Below are positions 16,453 to 25,647 of a stretch of DNA of 64,000 bases, piece by piece. The stretch is taken from the NCBI GenBank assembly GCA_902476265.1, contig CABSCP010000015.1, positions 1 to 64,000 of the forward strand, in the 5' to 3' direction. The notes under the pieces are model-generated. The model ran no database searches and had not been told where the DNA came from. It saw only the letters and a program-made list of their open reading frames with translations. A program made the position numbers and the translations under genes. Within the stretch, counting starts at the first letter, position 1. Each line of letters opens with the position of its first letter. Source of the DNA: an uncultured Lachnospiraceae bacterium. GTDB taxonomy: Bacteria; Bacillota; Clostridia; Lachnospirales; Lachnospiraceae.

Positions 16453-18624
16453 TTAACCTTCCTTTGCCAATCCAAAATCTATCGTCCTCGTAAACCGGTC
16501 CGCAAACAGGACCTCCACCTTCAATTTCTGCCCCAACTTGTAGGAGCGCCCTGTCATCTGCCCGATCAGTTCGTGGCTGCTTTCGTCATAGTAGAAATAA
16601 TCTCCGGTCAGGCTGTTGACATGCACCAGCCCTTCCACCGTGTCGGGCAGTTCCACATAAAGTCCCCAGCCCGTCACACCGGAAACCACACCTTCAAAAA
16701 TTTCTCCGATGTGTCCTTCCATATACTGCACTTTTTTCAGCTTATCCGTTTCCCGTTCCGCTTCGTCGGCCCGGCGCTCGGTTTCCGAAGAATGTTTCGC
16801 CACCTGGGGCAGGATTTCCGCATAGTGGGCGATCCGCTCTTCCTTCAGCCTGCCCCGCAGAAATTCTTTGATAATGCGGTGTATCTGCAAATCGGGATAC
16901 CGCCGGATGGGAGAGGTGAAATGACAGTAATAGGGCGTGGCCAGGCCGAAGTGGCCCGTGCATTCCGTGGTATAGCTGGCTCTCTTCATGCTGCGCAGCA
17001 CCAGTCTGGCGATCATCGCCTCCTCCGGGGTTCCGTCCACCTGATCCAAAAGCTTTTGCAGCTCTTTCGGGTGGATTTCCAGTGTGCTGTCCTTACCGTT
17101 CCTCGCTTTTTCCTGCTGTACCGCTCCCTGCCCCAGCTTGATATGATATCCGAAATTGTGGATGAACAGACCCAGTTCCTTCATTTTATCCGGATCCGGG
17201 TTATCGTGGGTCCGATATACAAAAGGCAGTTCCAGCCAGTAAAAATGCTGTGCCACCGTTTCATTTGCCGCCAGCATGAAATCTTCAATCAGTTTCGTCG
17301 CCACGTTTCTCTCATAGGGCTTGATAGAAAGGGGATTGCCGTCCCGGTCCAGCACGATCTTGCTCTCCGGAAAATCAAAATCCACCGCTCCCCGCTCCCG
17401 TCTTTTTTCTCTCAGAACGGACGAAAGTTCCGCCATTTCTTCAAACATGGGCACCAGAGATTCATATTCCCTGACGGTTTCCTCGTCATGGTCCTCCAGA
17501 ATCTTCTTCACCGCCGTATAGCTCATCCGCCGGTCAACTTGGATCACGGACTCCACTATTTCATAATTGACCACATTTCCCCTTTTGTCAATATCCATCA
17601 GACAGGAAAGGGCCAGCCGGTCCTCCCCGGCATTTAAGGAGCAGATGCCGTTGGACAGCACATGGGGCAGCATGGGAATTACTCTGTCCACCAGATACAC
17701 ACTGGTTCCCCTCTCCTGCGCTTCCCGGTCCAGGGCAGAATTTTCCTGCACATAATTGGTCACATCGGCGATATGCACGCCCAGATGATAGATGCCGTTT
17801 TCTGCAGTCAGACTCACCGCATCATCCAGATCCTTGGCATCCTCCCCGTCAATCGTTACCATCACGACATCTCTCAGATCTCTCCGACCCGCTCTGTCCG
17901 CTTCGCTCACCTCTGCCGCCACCCGGTTCGCCTGGTTTAAAACCCGCTCTCCAAAGGCTTCCGGCAGCCCAAATGCGCGCACAATGGAAAGGATATCAAC
18001 TCCCGGATCGTTAATGTGACCCAAGACCTCTACGATTTTGCCTTCCGGGCTTCGCCGCTCATCCCCATAATCCGTAATCTGGGCCACTACCTTGGAGCCT
18101 TCCACCGCGCCCCCGCTCTTTTCTTTGGGAATAAAAATATCAGCGGATAACTTCGCATGATCCGGCAGCACAAACCCGAAATTTTTACTCTGCTGATAAG
18201 TTCCTACCACCTGGGTAAAGCTCCGTGCTACGATTTCAACGATTTCCGCCTCCGTACGCATTCCTTTTTTGCCGGGCAGAACCTGTATTTTTACCGTATC
18301 CCCATGAAAGGCGTTGTGCACACAGCCCTCCGGAATGTAAAAATCATTTTCCACTCCTTCCACCGCCACGAATCCAAATCCTTTCGCATTGCTGGAAAAG
18401 GTGCCTGTATACTGCTTTTCCTGCTGTTTCACATACCGTCCCCTCTTTGTGAGGGCCAGCTTTCCCTCTTCCAGAAGGCTGTCCAGAATCCGTTTTAATT
18501 CTGCCCTGTCCTCCGGTTTCACCTGCATAAAAACTGCCAGTTCTTTTTCCTTCATGGGAACATATCGAGGATCTTCCACCAGCTCGCAAATTTTCTTTTT
18601 GCGTTCTTCAAATAATTTTTCCAT
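16453..18624 (-). CDS. rnr: Ribonuclease R
   Basis: 3'-5' exoribonuclease that degrades structured RNA and works with the tmRNA system. An N-terminal winged-helix region is followed by two cold-shock domains (FSSNAKGFGFVAVEG...), the RNB catalytic domain with DGEDAKDLDDAVSL, and a C-terminal S1 domain (GVVSGVTGWGLYVEL). The frame is open to 18663, but GGAG lies 8 nt before the ATG at 18624, so 723 residues is preferred. It lies between secG and smpB. Confidence 0.95.
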   Translation of the reverse strand: MEKLFEERKKKICELVEDPRYVPMKEKELAVFMQVKPEDRAELKRILDSLLEEGKLALTKRGRYVKQQEKQYTGTFSSNAKGFGFVAVEGVENDFYIPEGCVHNAFHGDTVKIQVLPGKKGMRTEAEIVEIVARSFTQVVGTYQQSKNFGFVLPDHAKLSADIFIPKEKSGGAVEGSKVVAQITDYGDERRSPEGKIVEVLGHINDPGVDILSIVRAFGLPEAFGERVLNQANRVAAEVSEADRAGRRDLRDVVMVTIDGEDAKDLDDAVSLTAENGIYHLGVHIADVTNYVQENSALDREAQERGTSVYLVDRVIPMLPHVLSNGICSLNAGEDRLALSCLMDIDKRGNVVNYEIVESVIQVDRRMSYTAVKKILEDHDEETVREYESLVPMFEEMAELSSVLREKRRERGAVDFDFPESKIVLDRDGNPLSIKPYERNVATKLIEDFMLAANETVAQHFYWLELPFVYRTHDNPDPDKMKELGLFIHNFGYHIKLGQGAVQQEKARNGKDSTLEIHPKELQKLLDQVDGTPEEAMIARLVLRSMKRASYTTECTGHFGLATPYYCHFTSPIRRYPDLQIHRIIKEFLRGRLKEERIAHYAEILPQVAKHSSETERRADEAERETDKLKKVQYMEGHIGEIFEGVVSGVTGWGLYVELPDTVEGLVHVNSLTGDYFYYDESSHELIGQMTGRSYKLGQKLKVEVLFADRFTRTIDFGLAKEG

Positions 18625-18663
18625 ACTTCTCTCCATCGGGATTTTTTCATCCCTGATATACAT

Positions 18664-18693
18664 AAAAGCACCCCGCTTGTGACGGAGTGCTTT
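18664..18693 (-). terminator. Terminator between secG and rnr
   Basis: On the minus strand AAAGCACTCCG pairs with CGGGGTGCTTT across a 7-nt loop and is followed by TATG, a weak T-run. It may reduce read-through from secG into rnr. Confidence 0.55.
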
Positions 18694-18716
18694 CGTAACT
18701 TTCTAAAATCTCATTC

Positions 18717-18965
18717 TCAATCCCAAATTCTTGATATATTCAGGATTACTGCAACAACAATAAAGCCAACAGCGAGCCATTTGGTAATCTTCACAAGAAG
18801 GCCTTCCATGGAACGTCCCTTGTTCTTTCCCCAATAAGTCTCAGCTGCGCCGCTGATTGCTCCAAGACCAGCTGTCTTGCCTTCCTGCATTAAAACTAAA
18901 ACCGTCAATGCGATACACGCTAATATAAAAACAACTGTCAGAATAATTCTCAGAATTTCCATCAT
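18717..18965 (-). CDS. secG: Preprotein translocase subunit SecG
   Basis: 82-residue membrane protein with two helices (about 3-23 and 58-77) and the family motif VLMQEGKTAGLGAISG between them. It is the small stabilising subunit of the SecYEG channel. GGGAGG precedes two adjacent ATG codons; either could start it. The order secG-rnr-smpB is standard in Firmicutes. Confidence 0.95.
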   Translation of the reverse strand: MMEILRIILTVVFILACIALTVLVLMQEGKTAGLGAISGAAETYWGKNKGRSMEGLLVKITKWLAVGFIVVAVILNISRIWD

Positions 18966-18992
18966 TACACCTCCCAGCGCTAAACAAGGTTT

Positions 18993-19021
18993 ATTCTATC
19001 ATAAACCTGTCCGCATTTCAA
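18993..19021 (-). promoter_or_regulatory. Promoter of secG
   Basis: TTGAAA (19016-19021) and TAGAAT (18993-18998) on the minus strand with a 17-nt spacer, 28 nt upstream of the secG start. Confidence 0.65.
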
Positions 19022-19059
19022 GGAAATTATTCCAGATTTTTTCAAAATATTACGCAGTA

Positions 19060-19275
19060 CCGGCCATCCTTTGGGCAGCTCCTTCCGGCAGACAGCGTTA
19101 CGAGGCAGACAGACGTCCCTGTAAGGGGCGTTATAAACGCGCCGGCATTTGGGCAGCGTATTTTGCTGCCCTATGTGCCGCTGCGCATTTATCCGAGCGC
19201 AAGCGTCCCCTCTAAGGGACGTCTGTCTGCCTCGTAACGCTGGCTGTCGGAAGGGGCTGCACAGGGGATGGCCGG
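19060..19275. repeat. Palindromic repeat element, copy A
   Basis: Outer arms of about 60 bp are inverted copies: CCGGCCATCC ... GCAGACAGACGTCCCT against AGGGACGTCTGTCTGC ... GGATGGCCGG. The middle holds a nested hairpin, GGGCAGC / GCTGCCC. The core 19117-19214 matches the reverse complement of 52158-52253. It fills most of the gap between the secG promoter and the oppA-type gene; no gene is supported here. Confidence 0.8.
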
Positions 19276-19356
19276 AACCTGTGAACCCGTATCTAAAGAG
19301 TAAGTATTTTAAAAATCATATTGTGCTTTCATATACCTTCCTTGGACAAGGGAATA

Positions 19357-19390
19357 CACAAAAACGCTGCGGCAAAAGCCGCAGCGTTCT
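19357..19390 (-). terminator. Terminator of the first oligopeptide-transport operon
   Basis: On the minus strand AACGCTGCGGC pairs perfectly with GCCGCAGCGTT around a 4-nt loop and is followed by TTTGTG. It stands 12 nt after the stop of the substrate-binding protein. Confidence 0.85.
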
Positions 19391-19404
19391 ATTTCTATCT
19401 GTGA

Positions 19405-21210
19405 TTATCTGCCGAACTGCATGTCGTTGTTGCCGGAGTTTGTCTCCCACATTTCAAGCATGTTGATCGGGTCATTGTAGTCTGCCAGCCAGCCTTCACG
19501 ACAGAAGTCAAATTTGCCTTCTTTTCTTTCGTTCAGGAATACAGACCATTCACGAGTCTCAACGGTTACGTTGATACCGATTGCTGCAAGATCCTGCTGG
19601 ATTGCTTCACCGATCTTAACGTTACCTTCGGAATCATTTGTCAGGTATGTCATGCTGATCGGTGTATTTGCAGAAAGCATGCCGCTCTCGTCAAATTCGT
19701 AACCGGCACTCTCTAACAGAGAGATTGCTTCTTCCAGGTTTGCGTCGTAAGCTTCTTCGCTCGCATCATAGTAACCCATCTGCTCTTCTAACGGATATGT
19801 ATAATCCGCATCGTTTGCTCTGAACACGCCGCCCCGGCCATCAGCCATACCGGTAGGAATGAAAGTATTTGCAACTTCCTGTTCAGCCTGTGCGATGGTA
19901 TCAACGATGTACTGACGATCGATCAGCAGTGTGATCGCTTTTCTCATTGCAGCCGCCTGTTCGATTGTCTTGCCCTTGAACAGATCGCTGTTTACATTAA
20001 AGCCTGCATAATAAGTTCCCAGTGTGGGGATCTTGTGATATTCAGGTGTTGTCTTAACAGTAGCCATCATATCAGTAGCAATGGTATCTGCAAACTGCAG
20101 GGAACCATCCTTAAATGCATTGTAGATAGCGGTATCATCAGAACTCAGCATGAAGTTGATTTTCTTTAAAGATACCTTATCTGCTGCCCAATAGTTGGGG
20201 TTGGGTTCATAAGTCATGGATTCGTTGTGTTTCCACTCTGTCAGCTGCATCGGACCGGAGGTAACAAAGCCCGCTTCCAGTGCCCATGCGCCGGGGTTCT
20301 CAGCAGCGCCCTCAGCTGTTGTTACAGCCTGTTCGGGAACGGGATAGAATGCAGGGAATGCACACAGGTCAAGGAAGTATGCGCAGGGAGCTTTCAGATT
20401 AACGGTAAAGGTCTTGCCGTCTTCGGAAGCTGCGATATCCAGTGTGCCGTCATCCTTGGTTGCAATGCTGTCTGCCAGGTAAGCGTAGTCAGCGCCGGTG
20501 TTAGGATCAGCCAGTCTGTTCCAGCTGTAAACAACATCGCTGGCATCCAAAGCTTCGCCGTCGGACCACTTCAGACCGTCTCTCATGGTGAATGTATAGG
20601 TCATGCCGTCTTCACTCATCTCATAGGATTCTGCCAGTTCAGGTGTCAGCGCGCCGTTCTCATCATAAGCGAACAGACCGGAAAATCCCAGAATAGCCAG
20701 ACAAGCGCCGTCAACGGTTGTGTTCAGAGCCGGATCCAGTTTATCGGGTTCAGATGCAACCTGAAGGGCCAGCTGATTGTCAGGTGTCTTGGCAAAACCA
20801 AAATATTTGAAACCGAACATATTTGCATAAATGCCTTCTACATCGGTTTTCTGCAGATAAACATCATTGTAGTAATACAGCGGAATCACTGCCCATGTGC
20901 TCATCAGTTCATCTTCCGCTTCATGCATCATCGCTTCACGCTTAGCCAGGTCTGTTTCAACTCTAATTGCAGCGATTCTTTCGTCATATTTTTCCCATGC
21001 GGGTGCAGCTTCGCTGCTGGGGCCATGCTCTGTCGCTGCCGCAGCACCGTCTGTGCTCTCCGTTGCAGTATTCTCAGCGGGAGCTTCTGTTGCTGTGCTT
21101 TCAGCCGCAGGTGCATTGGATTCTGCGGGTGCAGGTGTAGAACCACAGCCGGCAAGTGAACCGAACGCCATGCAAGCAGCCAACACTAATGCCAGATACT
21201 TCTTCTTCAT
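19405..21210 (-). CDS. Oligopeptide ABC transporter substrate-binding lipoprotein, apparently circularly permuted
   Basis: SBP_bac_5 (OppA-type) protein anchored outside the membrane. Lipobox SLAGC with Cys22, then an Ala/Glu/Thr-rich linker to about residue 70. Residues 71-140 (AWEKYDERIAAIRVETD ... AVIPLYYYND ... FGFKYFGFA) are what normally forms the C-terminal end of OppA. The usual N-terminal start (VASEPDKLDPALNTTVDG) follows at 151. The protein stops at NSGNNDMQFGR, where ordinary members go on into that same C-terminal segment. So the end has been moved to the front. At 601 residues the length is otherwise normal. It has its own promoter behind the oppF gene and a strong terminator. 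Binding specificity is not known. Confidence 0.9.
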   Translation of the reverse strand: MKKKYLALVLAACMAFGSLAGCGSTPAPAESNAPAAESTATEAPAENTATESTDGAAAATEHGPSSEAAPAWEKYDERIAAIRVETDLAKREAMMHEAEDELMSTWAVIPLYYYNDVYLQKTDVEGIYANMFGFKYFGFAKTPDNQLALQVASEPDKLDPALNTTVDGACLAILGFSGLFAYDENGALTPELAESYEMSEDGMTYTFTMRDGLKWSDGEALDASDVVYSWNRLADPNTGADYAYLADSIATKDDGTLDIAASEDGKTFTVNLKAPCAYFLDLCAFPAFYPVPEQAVTTAEGAAENPGAWALEAGFVTSGPMQLTEWKHNESMTYEPNPNYWAADKVSLKKINFMLSSDDTAIYNAFKDGSLQFADTIATDMMATVKTTPEYHKIPTLGTYYAGFNVNSDLFKGKTIEQAAAMRKAITLLIDRQYIVDTIAQAEQEVANTFIPTGMADGRGGVFRANDADYTYPLEEQMGYYDASEEAYDANLEEAISLLESAGYEFDESGMLSANTPISMTYLTNDSEGNVKIGEAIQQDLAAIGINVTVETREWSVFLNERKEGKFDFCREGWLADYNDPINMLEMWETNSGNNDMQFGR

Positions 21211-21304
21211 AATAGTTTCCTCCTATAAGATATAATCGGGAACAAATCCACTGCAAAGCAGTATTTCTTTATTCCTTTAACATGCTGTAGCATGTTTAGC
21301 ACTT

Positions 21305-21333
21305 ATTATAACTCGACACTTTATAAAAGTAAA
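21305..21333 (-). promoter_or_regulatory. Promoter of the permuted oppA-type gene
   Basis: TTTACT (21328-21333) and TATAAT (21305-21310) on the minus strand, spacer 17 nt. A small hairpin (ACATGCTACAGCATGT) lies in the leader about 20 nt downstream. Confidence 0.7.
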
Positions 21334-21393
21334 GCAAAAAATCCAATTTTGTCAGGTTTTTGCTGTATTTTGACGTCATATTCTCCAATTTGC

Positions 21394-21424
21394 AAAAAAA
21401 CGGCCTGACCAAAGGCCAAGCCGC
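21394..21424 (-). terminator. Terminator after the first oppF gene
   Basis: CGGCTTGGCC pairs with GGTCAGGCCG (two G-U pairs) over a 3-nt loop, followed by TTTTTTT on the minus strand. It separates the oppBCDF transcript from the substrate-binding protein gene. Confidence 0.85.
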
Positions 21425-21460
21425 TAAAAATATTGCCGAAAAAAGGAATCTGACCCTGAC

Positions 21461-21574
21461 GGTCAACCGTAGCTGACATCTGTCCGCTTTCAGCGGGCTC
21501 TCCCCTTCGGGGAATGGAACCGCCTTGACCAGAGGTCAAGCCGTAGCTGACATCTGCTCGCTTTCAGCGGGCTC
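21461..21574. repeat. Two 40-bp direct repeats downstream of oppF
   Basis: 21461-21500 and 21534-21574 are near-identical copies: GGTCAA(G)CCGTAGCTGACATCTG followed by (T/C)(C/T)CGCTTTCAGCGGGCTC. Each holds a small hairpin, CCGCTTTCAGCGG. They lie between the oppF stop and its terminator, in the 371-nt gap that also holds the next promoter. Confidence 0.75.
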
Positions 21575-21581
21575 GCAGATG

Positions 21582-22562
21582 TCATTTGTTCCAGCAGGCT
21601 ACCTGGTGGCCGTTTCCTCTGTCGGTCAGGGTCGGGCACTCCTGGGCACAGCGTTCCGTGGCATATTTGCAGCGGGTACGGAATGCACAGCCGCTGGGCA
21701 TATGCAGCGGGCTTGGCACGTCCCCTTCCAGCACGATACGCTGGCGCTCTTTCGCCATTTTGGGATCCGGATAGGGAACCGCGGAAAGCAGGGACTGGGT
21801 ATAGGGATGAATGGGATTCTCATTGAGATCGTTGGCATCCGCAATTTCCACGATCCTGCCCAGGTACATCACCGCAATCCTGTCGGAAATATGGTGTACC
21901 ACCAGAAGGTCATGAGCGATGAACAGATATGCCACGCCCAATTTATCCTGGAGCTCTTCAAACATGTTGATGACCTGCGCCTGGATGGAAACGTCCAGCG
22001 CGCTGACGGCCTCGTCGCAGACGATGAATTTGGGATCCGTTGCAAGCGCCCGGGCGATGCCGATACGCTGTCTCTGTCCGCCCGAAAATTCATGGGCATA
22101 ACGGGTCGCATGTTCCGCATTCAGTCCTACCAACTCCATCAGCTGCAGGATCCGGTCTCTTCTCTCCCCTTTGGATTTATAAAGCTTATGCACATCCAGA
22201 GGTTCACCGATGATATCTTCCACTGTCATACGGGGATTTAAGGAAGAATAGGGATCCTGGAATACCATCTGCATCTGCTTTCTCATATGGCCGATGCTCT
22301 TTTCATCCACCCTCTCTCCGTCAAAAAAGATATCCCCGCCTGTAGGCGTATATAAATGCAGCAAGGAACGGCCCACAGTCGTTTTGCCGCAGCCGGATTC
22401 TCCAACCAGTCCCAGTGTTTCACCGGGTTTTATCGCAAAGGATACGCCGTCAACCGCTTTTAAGGGAAGCGTTTTCATGAAGCCGACTTTAATCGGAAAA
22501 TACTGCTTCAATCCGTTGACTTCTACCAGATATCCGTTATTAGATGCTGTTTCCTTACTCAC
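21582..22562 (-). CDS. oppF: Oligopeptide ABC transporter ATP-binding protein OppF (system 1)
   Basis: Cytoplasmic ATPase of a peptide importer. Walker A GESGCGKTT, signature SGGQRQRIG, Walker B FIVCDEAVSALD, then the C-terminal oligopeptide extension with CAFRTRCKYATERC-type cysteines (Fe-S or zinc-like in this family). A GTG start at 22560-22562 is set by AAAGGAGG 6 nt before it, and it overlaps the oppD stop by 4 nt. Last gene of the oppBCDF transcript. Confidence 0.93.
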   Translation of the reverse strand: MSKETASNNGYLVEVNGLKQYFPIKVGFMKTLPLKAVDGVSFAIKPGETLGLVGESGCGKTTVGRSLLHLYTPTGGDIFFDGERVDEKSIGHMRKQMQMVFQDPYSSLNPRMTVEDIIGEPLDVHKLYKSKGERRDRILQLMELVGLNAEHATRYAHEFSGGQRQRIGIARALATDPKFIVCDEAVSALDVSIQAQVINMFEELQDKLGVAYLFIAHDLLVVHHISDRIAVMYLGRIVEIADANDLNENPIHPYTQSLLSAVPYPDPKMAKERQRIVLEGDVPSPLHMPSGCAFRTRCKYATERCAQECPTLTDRGNGHQVACWNK

Positions 22563-23560
22563 TGTCTGCCTCCTTTCTCTGCTTCCATGGCAGCCTTAAC
22601 GTTCAGCCAGCAGGACGCAAAATGTCCGTCCGGCATCTGCATTTCGGGAGGCTGCTCCTCAATACAGATCTTCATCGCTTCTTCACAGCGGGGGCAGAAT
22701 GCACACCCTTTGGGCATGTTCAGAAGATTGATGGGGGTACCGGGAATGGGCCTTAGCTTCTCCCCGATTTTATCCACATTAGGAATGGACTTTAAAAGCC
22801 CTTTCGTATATTCATGATGGGGACGATAGAAAATATCATCCGCTGTTCCTCTTTCGCAGACACGGCCGCCGTACATGACGATGATTTCATCGCACATATC
22901 GGCAATGACGCCCAGATCATGGGTTACCATGATGATCGCCATTCCCATTTTCTTCTGCAGATCCTGCATCAGCTCCAGAATCTGCGCCTGAATGGTCACA
23001 TCCAGGGCTGTGGTGGGTTCATCTGCGATCAGCAGATCCGGTTCGCAGGCCAGGGCCATGGCGATCATGACACGCTGACGCATGCCGCCGGAAAGCTCAT
23101 ACGGATACTGTTTCACACGTTTTTCGGGTTCGTTTACGCCAACCAGAGCCAGCATTTCAATTGCCCTGGCCTCTGCTTCTTTTCCTTTGCGGGACGTATG
23201 CAGTTCAATCGCCTCCCGCAGCTGCATCCCGATGGTAAACACCGGATTTAAGCTGGTCATGGGATCCTGGAAAATGATGGAACAACATTTTCCGCGGAAG
23301 GACCGCATCTGTTTCTCCGAATATTTGGTGATATCATCCCCTTTAAAAAGCACTTTTCCTTCTTTAATGCTGCCGTTTTTCTCCAGAATCTGCATGATGG
23401 AATAAGCCGTTACAGATTTGCCGGACCCGGACTCGCCCACGATACCGAGGATTTTGCCCTTGTCCAGATTGAAGGAAACGCCGTTTACTGCCATAACCTC
23501 CCCGTTATCGGTGGTGAAGGAGGTGTGCAGGTTCTGTACGGAAAGTATATTTTCACTCAT
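22559..23560 (-). CDS. oppD: Oligopeptide ABC transporter ATP-binding protein OppD (system 1)
   Basis: Second ATPase of the same importer. Walker A GESGSGKS, signature SGGMRQRVM, Walker B LLIADEPTTALD, and the C-terminal cysteine motif CAFCPRCEEAMKIC. 333 residues. A TAAGGAGG ribosome site precedes the ATG. It sits 4 nt after oppC and works as a heterodimer with OppF. Confidence 0.93.
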   Translation of the reverse strand: MSENILSVQNLHTSFTTDNGEVMAVNGVSFNLDKGKILGIVGESGSGKSVTAYSIMQILEKNGSIKEGKVLFKGDDITKYSEKQMRSFRGKCCSIIFQDPMTSLNPVFTIGMQLREAIELHTSRKGKEAEARAIEMLALVGVNEPEKRVKQYPYELSGGMRQRVMIAMALACEPDLLIADEPTTALDVTIQAQILELMQDLQKKMGMAIIMVTHDLGVIADMCDEIIVMYGGRVCERGTADDIFYRPHHEYTKGLLKSIPNVDKIGEKLRPIPGTPINLLNMPKGCAFCPRCEEAMKICIEEQPPEMQMPDGHFASCWLNVKAAMEAEKGGRQ

Positions 23561-23564
23561 AGTC

Positions 23565-24647
23565 TTACCTCCTTAACTTGGGATCGAACGCATCCCGCAG
23601 ACCATCGCCCAACAGGTTGAAGGCCAGCGTGATCAGACAGATCATGATTGCCGGGAAAATCAGTTTATAGGAATACTCCGTAATGCCGGCGCGGGCCGCA
23701 TTTGCCAGCGAACCCAGAGAAGGCATGGGAGCCTGTACGCCCAGACCGATAAAGCTTAAGAAACTCTCCGTGAAAATCGCGGAAGGAATCTGCAGGGCCG
23801 CTGCGATGATGATGACGCTGACGGAGTTGGGCAGAATATGCTTTCTGATAATCCGTCCTGCCTTTGCGCCGCTGACCTGCGCCGCAAGCACATATTCATT
23901 CTGTTTGATGGTCAAAATCTGACCGCGGACCATTCTGGCCATACCGGTCCAGTACAGCAGACCGAATACAATGAACAAAGATAACATATTGGTGCCGATT
24001 TTCTGCAGCATGGGGAACTGATCCACATTCAGGATTTCCCGCAGTACCACGGACAGGAGCACCACCATCAGCATATCGGGAAGGGAATAGATAATGTCCA
24101 CGATACGCATCATGATCAGGTCCACTTTCCCGCCGAAGTAGCCGGATATACTGCCGTAAATGACGCCGATGATCAGGACCAGGATGGCTGCAAACAGACC
24201 CACGGTCAGAGAAACCCTGGTGCCGTAAACCACGCGGACAAAGTAATCGCGTCCCATTTCATCGGTACCCATAATATGAGGGAACACTTTGCCGCCCTCG
24301 GCCATATAAGCCTGCTCCTTTTCGGAATATTCAAAGGGCGCCATGTTGGTGGCAGTCTTATCACGCTTTCCGTTTACTGTAATGATCTGGGAATAGCTAT
24401 AGGGAACTACGTGGGGCACAATGAAAATCATGCCGATGATCAGGATCAGTACGATAATACTGCCCACCGCCAGCGGATTTTTCATCAGTTTGCGCATGCC
24501 GTCTTTGAAGAAAGAAACGGATTCGCTCATGACTTCCTGCTGTTTCTTTTCTTCCTCCGTCGCCTTTTCAAACTTCTTTAAGTCTATCTGAAAACTCAAA
24601 GGAGACTTTTTCGGCATTTTATCGTTATTGTTGATTTCGTTACTCAT
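23565..24647 (-). CDS. oppC: Oligopeptide ABC transporter permease OppC (system 1)
   Basis: Inner-membrane permease. After a charged N-terminal tail, a first helix lies near residues 61-82, then a short periplasmic loop and five helices of the BPD_transp_1 domain with the MGTDEMGRD motif before them. The coupling loop, near ISGAKAGRIIRKHILPN, is intact. The frame is open 19 codons further up, but AAGGAGG 6 nt before the ATG at 24647 fixes the start. 360 residues. Confidence 0.92.
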   Translation of the reverse strand: MSNEINNNDKMPKKSPLSFQIDLKKFEKATEEEKKQQEVMSESVSFFKDGMRKLMKNPLAVGSIIVLILIIGMIFIVPHVVPYSYSQIITVNGKRDKTATNMAPFEYSEKEQAYMAEGGKVFPHIMGTDEMGRDYFVRVVYGTRVSLTVGLFAAILVLIIGVIYGSISGYFGGKVDLIMMRIVDIIYSLPDMLMVVLLSVVLREILNVDQFPMLQKIGTNMLSLFIVFGLLYWTGMARMVRGQILTIKQNEYVLAAQVSGAKAGRIIRKHILPNSVSVIIIAAALQIPSAIFTESFLSFIGLGVQAPMPSLGSLANAARAGITEYSYKLIFPAIMICLITLAFNLLGDGLRDAFDPKLRR

Positions 24648-24663
24648 GTCAGGCCTCCTTCTC

Positions 24664-25575
24664 TTAATCAAGTTTAATTCTCGGGTCCACAAGCTTGTAG
24701 ACAATATCCGTAATCAGGTTCATCGTTACCATCAGCACTGCCAGGAAAATGGTGGTGCCCATGATCTGAGGATAGTCGCGGTTTGTGATACAGTCAACAA
24801 ACTTCGCGCCCAGTCCGCCGATTGTGAAGATTTTTTCCACAACAAGAGAACCCGTCAGGATGGATGCTGTCATCGGCCCCACATAGGTGATGACCGGAAT
24901 CAGCGCATTGCGCAGGGTATGCTTAAAGATAACTTTCCACTGTGCCACGCCCTTTGCCCGCGCCGTCCGGACATAATCCTGTCCCAGCGCATCCAGCATA
25001 CTCGTCTTGGTCAGACGGGTGATATATGCCATGGGATAAGCCGCCAGGGAAATGACCGGCAGAATGTAGCTCTGGGAGTCAACGCTCCATACGGGCACCC
25101 ACTTTAACTTCACGGCAAAAACCAACAGCAAAAGCGTTGCCAGCACAAAGCTGGGCAATGACGTAAACAAGGTGGAAAAGAAAATGATCAGTCTGTCAGG
25201 CAGCTTATTTCTGGTGAGGGCTGCAAGACTTCCGAATATAACGCCCAGGATCAGGGCAACAATAATTGCCATGCCTCCAAGCTTTGCGGAAACCGCAAAG
25301 GACTCAAAGATGATCGTTTTGATCTCACGGCCTGTTTTGGTGGAAATTCCAAAATCTCCGTGCAGCAGGTTGTTCATATACATGACAAACTGCTCCGGCA
25401 CCGGCTTATCCAGATTAAACCGCTGCTCCAGTACTGCTCTTACTTCAGGTGAAATTGCTTTTTCTCCGTCGAACGGGCCGCCGGGTATTGCGTTCATCGC
25501 AAAAAACGTGATCGCACAGACGATAAAAACCGTTACAATCGCAAGAAAAATTCTCTTTACAACGTACTTCGCCAA
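24664..25575 (-). CDS. oppB: Oligopeptide ABC transporter permease OppB (system 1)
   Basis: Six-helix permease starting with AKYVVKRIFLAIVTVFIVC and carrying the coupling motif ARAKGVAQWKVIFKHTLRN. The frame is open 13 codons further up, but AAAGGAG lies 9 nt before a TTG at 25575. The start of family similarity agrees, so a TTG start and 303 residues are chosen. First gene of the oppBCDF transcript. Confidence 0.92.
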   Translation of the reverse strand: MAKYVVKRIFLAIVTVFIVCAITFFAMNAIPGGPFDGEKAISPEVRAVLEQRFNLDKPVPEQFVMYMNNLLHGDFGISTKTGREIKTIIFESFAVSAKLGGMAIIVALILGVIFGSLAALTRNKLPDRLIIFFSTLFTSLPSFVLATLLLLVFAVKLKWVPVWSVDSQSYILPVISLAAYPMAYITRLTKTSMLDALGQDYVRTARAKGVAQWKVIFKHTLRNALIPVITYVGPMTASILTGSLVVEKIFTIGGLGAKFVDCITNRDYPQIMGTTIFLAVLMVTMNLITDIVYKLVDPRIKLD

Positions 25576-25647
25576 CTGTATACACTCCTTTTCTTTTGGT
25601 ATGTCCGCACACAAGATACAACCATTCGTTCAGCGGCGGACAATGAC

